A stretch of 60,886 nt of DNA from a virus, in the IMG/VR virus record IMGVR_UViG_3300027851_000031, positions 1 through 60,886 of that record. One strand, given 5' to 3'. Position 1 is the first letter of the stretch. Every line of letters starts with the position of its first letter. This document shows positions 56,534 to 60,886 of the stretch, piece by piece. The position numbers were made by a program, and so were the translations under genes. Below the pieces are notes generated by a model, which worked only from the letters and a program-made list of their open reading frames with translations, made no database searches and was not told the origin of the DNA.

Positions 56534-56585
56534 TGGGCGGACAACTTTTTTGTTGGGGTAGGGAAAACCCCTAGTTGTCCGCCCA
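56534..56585 (-). terminator. Long hairpin after the ribonucleotide reductase gene
   Basis: TGGGCGGACAACT (56534-56546) pairs perfectly with AGTTGTCCGCCCA (56573-56585). An inner AGGGG/CCCCT-like hairpin forms the loop. T-rich sequence follows on the transcript, so it may terminate reductase mRNA and insulate promoter P9. Confidence 0.75.
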
Positions 56586-56593
56586 ATCTTCAC

Positions 56594-58420
56594 TTACTCA
56601 CACTCACGGCGTCCGGTGGCCGGGTCGATGCGACACTGGCTGGCCGGTTCCTCCGTCTGGGCTTCTCCGGCGTCACCCGTCTCCCCTTCGTCCTTGGCGA
56701 CAAGAATGCCGCTGCGCTTCCCGCCCAAGCGGAAGGTCGTGCAGCCCTTCGCTCCGCCCTCCCAGGCGCTCACGTACACGTTCTTGAAGTCCTCCCAGGA
56801 GATGTCCGAGGGCACGTTGCAGGTCTTGCTGACGGCGCTGTCCACACGCTGGGCGGCGGTCGTCAGGGCGGCAACGTGCTCCTGGACGGTAACGCGGTCG
56901 CAGGTCTTGCCCTTCACCCCGAAGGCGCGGGCACCGTAGTCGTGAACCGTCTCCACGCGGGGGCCGGTGAACTCCACCACGGTACGGTCGAAGCTGTAGG
57001 CGAACACAGGCTCAATGCCGGAGGAGACGTTGTCAGCGCAGAGGCTGATGGTGCCGGTCGGGGCGATGGAGGTCAGGTGAGAGTTGCGGATGCCGTGGCG
57101 GGCGATAGCGTCCCGAACGTCCTCACGCAGGGTCTTGACGAACTCACCCTGCAGGTACTTCTCCCGGTCGAACATAGGGAAGGAGCCCTTGTCACGGGCG
57201 ATGTGTGCGCTGGCCAGGTAGGTTTCGTCACGCAGAGTGTCGAGCACTTGGGCCTCGAAGCGGAGGAAGTCCGGGGAACCGTACAGGAAGCCCAGGGCCT
57301 CGCCCGCGTTGGCCAGGCCGGTAATGCCCAGGCCCATGCGGCGCTTGTCGTGGGCTTCCTTCTTCTGCTGCGGGAGCGGATAGATGGCGCGGTCAACCAC
57401 GTTGTCCATGGCGCGAACCACGGTGGGGATGTCCTCCTTGTACTGGTCCCAGTCGAAGGCGAACTTGCCGGAGCCGTCCCGGACGATGTAGCGGACCAGG
57501 TTGAAGGAGCCCAGGAGGCAGGCACCGTAGGGCGGGAGGGGTTGCTCACCGCAGGGGTTCGTGGCGGCAATCGTCTCGCAGTACCACAAATTGTTCATGC
57601 GGTTGATCGCGTCGATGAACAGCACCCCGGGTTCCGCCCAATCCCAGGTTCCGCGCATGATCGACTCCCACAGGGCGCGGGCGTCCACTTCACGGTACAC
57701 GCGGCCCTCGAAGCGCAGCGGGAAGGGCTTGCCAGCGGCAACGGCTTCCATGAACTCATCGGTGATCGCCACGGAGACGTTGAAGCCGGTCAGGCGCAGG
57801 GTATTCTGCAGGGAGAAGATCAGTTGTTGCTTCTCCGGGCCGTCCGGCAGCGCGGCCACCATATCCCAGAGGGGCTGAACGTCCCGGGCCGGTTGCTTCG
57901 CGTGAATGAACTCCTCGATGTCCGGGTGATCCACGCGCAGGACCCCCATCTGCGCTCCCCGGCGGTGGCCGGAGGAGGCCACGCACTTGCAGATCGCGTC
58001 GAAGATGTGCATGAAGCTGACCGGGCCGGAGGAGTGGGACTGGAGCTTGCGGATCAGATCGCCACGCGGACGGAGCGTGCTGAAGTCATAGCCAATCCCT
58101 CCGCCCATACGCATCGTGGCGGCGGCTTCGGCGGCGCGTTCCATGATGGAGCCGTCCCCGTCCACAAAGCTGTCATTGATCTTGCCACTGACATAGCAGT
58201 TGTACGGGGTCACTTGACGGGTGGAGCCCATCGCGGATTGGATGCGGCCCGCCGGGAGGAAGCGCATGCCCAGAAGGGCGTCCCGGAAGTCCGCGAAGTG
58301 GCGGTCATCGTCCTTCAGGGCGGCGGCAATCCGGTTCATCGCTTCGCGGAAGGACTCGCCCTCACCACGGTACTTCTGTGCGTGAAGTTCTTGGGAATAT
58401 GGCACTTGTGGACCATTCAT
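56594..58420 (-). CDS. Class II (B12-dependent) ribonucleotide reductase
   Basis: The protein is 608 residues from ATG 58420, which has AGGAGAAAACCAAG upstream. It has the 10-stranded-barrel motifs of monomeric or dimeric class II enzymes: FLPAGRIQSAMGS, TPYNCYVSGKI, RRGAQMGVLRVDHPDIEEFI, NPCGEQPLPPYGACLLGSFNL with the active-site Cys and Glu, and IAPTGTISLCA. It ends in a short C-terminal tail with CRIDPATGRRECE, providing the redox cysteines. It makes deoxyribonucleotides and depends on host cobalamin. Confidence 0.92.
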   Translation of the reverse strand: MNGPQVPYSQELHAQKYRGEGESFREAMNRIAAALKDDDRHFADFRDALLGMRFLPAGRIQSAMGSTRQVTPYNCYVSGKINDSFVDGDGSIMERAAEAAATMRMGGGIGYDFSTLRPRGDLIRKLQSHSSGPVSFMHIFDAICKCVASSGHRRGAQMGVLRVDHPDIEEFIHAKQPARDVQPLWDMVAALPDGPEKQQLIFSLQNTLRLTGFNVSVAITDEFMEAVAAGKPFPLRFEGRVYREVDARALWESIMRGTWDWAEPGVLFIDAINRMNNLWYCETIAATNPCGEQPLPPYGACLLGSFNLVRYIVRDGSGKFAFDWDQYKEDIPTVVRAMDNVVDRAIYPLPQQKKEAHDKRRMGLGITGLANAGEALGFLYGSPDFLRFEAQVLDTLRDETYLASAHIARDKGSFPMFDREKYLQGEFVKTLREDVRDAIARHGIRNSHLTSIAPTGTISLCADNVSSGIEPVFAYSFDRTVVEFTGPRVETVHDYGARAFGVKGKTCDRVTVQEHVAALTTAAQRVDSAVSKTCNVPSDISWEDFKNVYVSAWEGGAKGCTTFRLGGKRSGILVAKDEGETGDAGEAQTEEPASQCRIDPATGRRECE

Positions 58421-58490
58421 CTTGGTTTTCTCCTGAAGGTTGAGTTGCTGAAAAGGGGTAGTAATCATATCTGGACTCCTGGGTGTTGGG

Positions 58491-59699
58491 CTACATCATC
58501 ACCACGTCGATGCGTTCGGCGGCGCGGGTGATCGCGGTGTACAACCACTGCCGGCGGTCCTTCCCATACCACTCATCGAACAGCAGGACGTTGTTCCACT
58601 GGGAGCCCTGGGACTTGTGGACGGTGAGGGCATACCCATAATCAAACTCCTCCGCGTCCTTGCGTTCCCAATACTCCGGCTTGTTGCCGTGAAAGTAGTG
58701 GGGATGGGCGCTGACGTCAACCTTGGTCCCTTCTTCGCTTTCGATGTCCAGCAGGACATAGTCCCCGTCAAAGATGGAATCAGCCCGGGCCTTCCAGAGT
58801 TGGCCGTTGAGCAGCCCAACCTCGTGGTTGTTCCGGAGGCAGACCAGCTTGTCACCGGCCTGGGGCAGGGCGTTTGTCCGCCCGAGGAGTTCCCGGGCGC
58901 GGCTGTTGGAGGTGATGCGCGTGGCGTTCCTGCCAACCAGGAGCTGGTCCGTGGATAGGACTACAGACCGGAGTTCATCGCGCGGCAGCTGCTGGTAGGG
59001 CACCACGCGGCTGCTGCCGTAGGAACCGGGGCGGAGCACGCGGCCTTCGCGGACCTCCTGCGACATCCAGATGATGGGGTTGTCGCGGGCCTGGCGGTGA
59101 ATCTCCGTGAGGAGGATGTCGGGCTTGTCGCTGAAGAAGGACGTGCCCTGGACGGGCGGGAGCTGTCCCGGATCGCCCAACGCAAGGATCGGGCAACCGA
59201 AGCTGAGCAGGTCCTCCCCCATCTGCGTGTCAATCATCGAATACTCATCCACCACCAGGAGGGCTGCGCCCAACAAGGGGCTTTCGCTGTTGAGCTGGAA
59301 CATCGGGCGGGCCAGATTTATCTTCTCCGCCTGAATCGCGGCTTCGACCTTCTCCAGCATCGTGGTCGGGACAGGCTTGTGGGTGAGCAGCTTCGCCCGC
59401 TCCGCTTCGAGGTCCTTCAGGCGCTGCTGGGACTTGTCCTTGGGCGTGTAGATGAGCTTGTGGATCGTGCTCACGTTGGTCGCTCCGGACTTCGTGAGGA
59501 CGTGTGCGGCCTTCCCGGTGTAGGCGGCGAAGTACACGGGGCCGTTCACGGTTGCGGCCAGGTGCTTCGCCAGGGTGGTCTTGCCGGTTCCGGCGAAGCC
59601 CGCCAGCTGAAACACGGGCTTGTCCTTCGCCTTCAGCCAACGCCCAACCCGGTCCAAGGCGGTCTGTTGCTGAGGGCTCCAATTGGTGCTTTCGTTCAT
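58491..59699 (-). CDS. Dda/RecD-like DNA helicase
   Basis: This 402-residue superfamily I helicase has FAGTGKTTLAKHL (Walker A), LLVVDEYSMID (Walker B), LALGDPGQLPPV (motif III), EIHRQ and a C-terminal GYALTVHKSQGSQW and YTAITRAAERIDVV (motifs V and VI). The size and layout match Dda and RecD2-like phage helicases, which unwind 5' to 3'. It probably aids replication fork start or recombination. It starts just after the tandem terminators at 59723-59780. Confidence 0.92.
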   Translation of the reverse strand: MNESTNWSPQQQTALDRVGRWLKAKDKPVFQLAGFAGTGKTTLAKHLAATVNGPVYFAAYTGKAAHVLTKSGATNVSTIHKLIYTPKDKSQQRLKDLEAERAKLLTHKPVPTTMLEKVEAAIQAEKINLARPMFQLNSESPLLGAALLVVDEYSMIDTQMGEDLLSFGCPILALGDPGQLPPVQGTSFFSDKPDILLTEIHRQARDNPIIWMSQEVREGRVLRPGSYGSSRVVPYQQLPRDELRSVVLSTDQLLVGRNATRITSNSRARELLGRTNALPQAGDKLVCLRNNHEVGLLNGQLWKARADSIFDGDYVLLDIESEEGTKVDVSAHPHYFHGNKPEYWERKDAEEFDYGYALTVHKSQGSQWNNVLLFDEWYGKDRRQWLYTAITRAAERIDVVMM

Positions 59700-59722
59700 T
59701 TTTGGTTCTCCGTTTCTGATAC

Positions 59723-59749
59723 AAAAAGAGGGGGCGCAAAGGCCCCCTC
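59723..59749 (-). terminator. Rho-independent terminator, second of a tandem pair
   Basis: GAGGGGGC (59728-59735) and GCCCCCTC (59742-59749) form an eight-base stem, with five T after it on the minus-strand transcript. It ends transcription from the SSB-like gene. Confidence 0.88.
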
Positions 59750-59780
59750 AAAAACCCGGGCCAGGGAGGAGAAGCCCGGG
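59750..59780 (-). terminator. Rho-independent terminator, first of a tandem pair
   Basis: CCCGGGC (59755-59761) and GCCCGGG (59774-59780) form a seven-base stem followed on the transcript by five T. It precedes the stronger terminator at 59723-59749. Confidence 0.85.
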
Positions 59781-59802
59781 GCAACTGCCCTTCAGGGAGA
59801 GG

Positions 59803-60642
59803 TCAGAACACGGGCTTGCCGCCAGCGGCACCCTGCGCACCTTCATCAGCGGAGCCGGGAGCCTGAGACTCATAGGCGGCGCGGGCCTTGCCACCCTCGA
59901 TCAGGGTCTTGATCGCAACGGCGGACTGGAACAGCGGGTCAGCCGGGAGCAGGCGGGCTTCGAGGGCGTTGGAGCCGTCAAAGGAGATGTCCCAGTTGAA
60001 GAACTGGCCCTTGTTGTTCTTCTCCGAGACGGTCTTGAGGCGGTACTTGTGCGCGAACAGCGGAGCCGGGATGCGGCGGCCATCCGGCAGCGGCAGCTGG
60101 ATGGTCTTGGCCTTCGTCATCCAGCCCTTGTACTTCTTGATCTTCGAGGAGGAGAAGGCCAGGACGGCTTGCGACACGTTCTCATCGGCGTCGATGGCGA
60201 CACCATACACATAGAACGTCTCAATCAGCTCGTTGCCGTCCGGGGTCTTGTAGTCACCGAAGGCTTGGTTGGCCACGCAGTGACGGACCAGATCGCTGGA
60301 CGGCTCGTGAATGCCCACGAAGCCACCGCCCGCATCGCGGGGCTTCCACTCCACGTACACGTGCTGGGTCGTTGCGGGGACGAAGGCGATGCCCACCTTG
60401 CCCTCGAAGATTTCGCCCGTGACGGTGTTGAGGATCATGCCTTGACGCAGGCTTTCGTTCTCCTGGAGCTGCGGGCTGAGGGCCTGCAGAATCTGGAGGA
60501 ACGGGATGCTGTAGTCATCGCTGGTCTGGTTCTCGAAGCCCGCACCGGCGTAGTCGGCATATGCGCCATACTCCGCCATGGCGCATATGTGGTTCGCCAC
60601 TGCGACTTCGGTGCTGGTTTCGGTTTTCTTGCTGGTAGCCAT
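59803..60642 (-). CDS. Single-stranded DNA-binding-like conserved phage protein
   Basis: This 279-residue protein begins with a low-complexity Thr/Lys segment, then the conserved phage pattern DDYSIPFLQILQALSPQLQEN (residues about 42-62). Further typical blocks are GEIFEGKVGIAFVPATTQHVYVEW and FSSSKIKKYKGWMTKA. The C-terminus has an acidic, Ser/Gly-rich tail (APGSADEGAQGAAGG), as in SSB proteins. Such proteins are placed near polymerase and helicase genes. The acidic tail supports an SSB role, but a known OB signature is not evident. Confidence 0.7.
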   Translation of the reverse strand: MATSKKTETSTEVAVANHICAMAEYGAYADYAGAGFENQTSDDYSIPFLQILQALSPQLQENESLRQGMILNTVTGEIFEGKVGIAFVPATTQHVYVEWKPRDAGGGFVGIHEPSSDLVRHCVANQAFGDYKTPDGNELIETFYVYGVAIDADENVSQAVLAFSSSKIKKYKGWMTKAKTIQLPLPDGRRIPAPLFAHKYRLKTVSEKNNKGQFFNWDISFDGSNALEARLLPADPLFQSAVAIKTLIEGGKARAAYESQAPGSADEGAQGAAGGKPVF

Positions 60643-60747
60643 TTGGAATACTCCTGTTGAAATGAGCGGGATGTTTAGCGGCCCCCGGTCGAATAGCCGT
60701 TGCGGTCTGTCCCGCCGTCACCCATACCCAGGGTTGGGGAATCGTTG
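60643..60747. other. Intergenic gap
   Basis: About 100 bases separate the SSB-like gene from the end of the junction-spanning gene. A 16-codon open frame beginning ATGGGTGAC occurs, but it has no good ribosome binding site and I do not count it as a gene. The SSB-like start is preceded by CAACAGGAG. No promoter of the TATACT type is seen. Confidence 0.6.
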
Positions 60748-60877
60748 TCAGACCTCGATCTTGGCCACGCGTTGGCGGTGGACACCGAACAGGTCCAGGG
60801 GGAGTTCTTCACCGTCCCGCAGCTTCTCCCGGACGAAAGCGGCCAGGGTGGAGGGGTGGACGGCGGCGCTGTCCTCC
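60748..60877 (-). CDS. C-terminal end of the junction-spanning gene
   Basis: The last codons and stop (TGA at 60748-60750) of the gene that begins at 545 on the left side are found here. The overlap of 126 bases lets the gene be joined across the contig ends. This is a duplicate copy of the 3' end, not a second gene. Confidence 0.85.
60752..60877. repeat. Terminal direct repeat, right copy
   Basis: Identical to 1-126. After it the sequence diverges for nine bases (60878-60886), and those bases are nearly the reverse complement of a segment about 25 bases earlier, so the final bases may be a foldback artefact rather than genome. Confidence 0.93.
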
Positions 60878-60886
60878 CCTCCACCC

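Noticed and set aside
60675-60725. 16-codon gene between the SSB-like gene and the junction gene
   Set aside because: There is no convincing ribosome binding site, no conserved composition, and the region is short.
1-60886. Temperate lifestyle
   Set aside because: No integrase, excisionase or CI/Cro-like pair was found. The HTH protein at 44452-44781 sits within the replication operon and is not divergently transcribed from another regulator.
1-60886. tRNA genes
   Set aside because: I saw no cloverleaf-like sequences with GTTCGAATC-type T arms in gaps; the gaps are short and already explained by promoters and hairpins. A tRNA-finding program would be decisive.

Overview
The window is the essentially complete genome of a tailed double-stranded DNA phage, about 60.75 kb of unique sequence. 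The first 126 bases recur at the end (1-126 = 60752-60877), so the contig closes on itself and one gene crosses the join. Every convincing gene lies on the minus strand, so transcription runs from high to low coordinates. DNA is GC-rich, and many genes are joined by ATGA, GTGA or TGATG stop/start overlaps. A long tape measure, tail tube, programmed gpG/gpGT frameshift, lambda-J-like tail tip and absence of sheath genes indicate siphovirus morphology. A two-component spanin indicates a Gram-negative host, which cannot be named from this sequence. I see no integrase, repressor/Cro pair, tRNA gene or CRISPR array, so it reads as virulent. The gene set recalls the Pseudomonas M6/YuA type of siphophage, but that relationship is an inference.

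Layout in transcription order. (1) 60.6-55.8 kb: an SSB-like protein, tandem terminators, a Dda/RecD-like helicase, a class II ribonucleotide reductase and a DUF3489-like protein. (2) 55.7-49.2 kb: a DNA-hypermodification cluster with an amino-acid:DNA transferase-like protein, a fold-II PLP enzyme, a NUMOD3-like mini-protein, a radical SAM enzyme, a P-loop 5-hmdU DNA kinase, a HMUDK-helical/pyrophosphorylase-like protein, an Nmad5-like protein and a thymidylate-synthase-type dUMP hydroxymethylase. (3) 49.2-41.8 kb: HD nucleotidase, DUF3310 protein, family A DNA polymerase, dCMP deaminase, VRR-NUC nuclease, HTH protein and primase-helicase. (4) 41.7-30.8 kb: many small accessory genes, including a GHKL ATPase, a MazG-like protein, a DnaQ-like exonuclease, a DksA/TraR finger, a T4-endonuclease-V-like glycosylase and a Cas4-like nuclease. 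(5) 30.3-3.4 kb: terminase, portal, head, lysis and tail genes. (6) 3.0-0 kb: SNF2-type helicase and small genes.

The enzymes form a plausible route: reductase and dCMP deaminase supply dUMP, the TS-like enzyme makes hydroxymethyl-dUMP, and after polymerisation the kinase, transferase, radical SAM and PLP enzymes elaborate hydroxymethyluracil in DNA. The gene set and order resemble the M6-type pathway to 5-(2-aminoethyl)deoxyuridine.

Regulation appears phage-specific. About nine minus-strand promoters share a TATACT -10 box with CTTCCC or TTTACT 17-18 bases upstream, several beside a strong hairpin. Two related 320-330 bp noncoding elements carrying the 12-mer AAGGTAAGCGCA flank the structural module (3.05-3.36 and 30.47-30.80 kb) and are candidates for replication origins or control regions.
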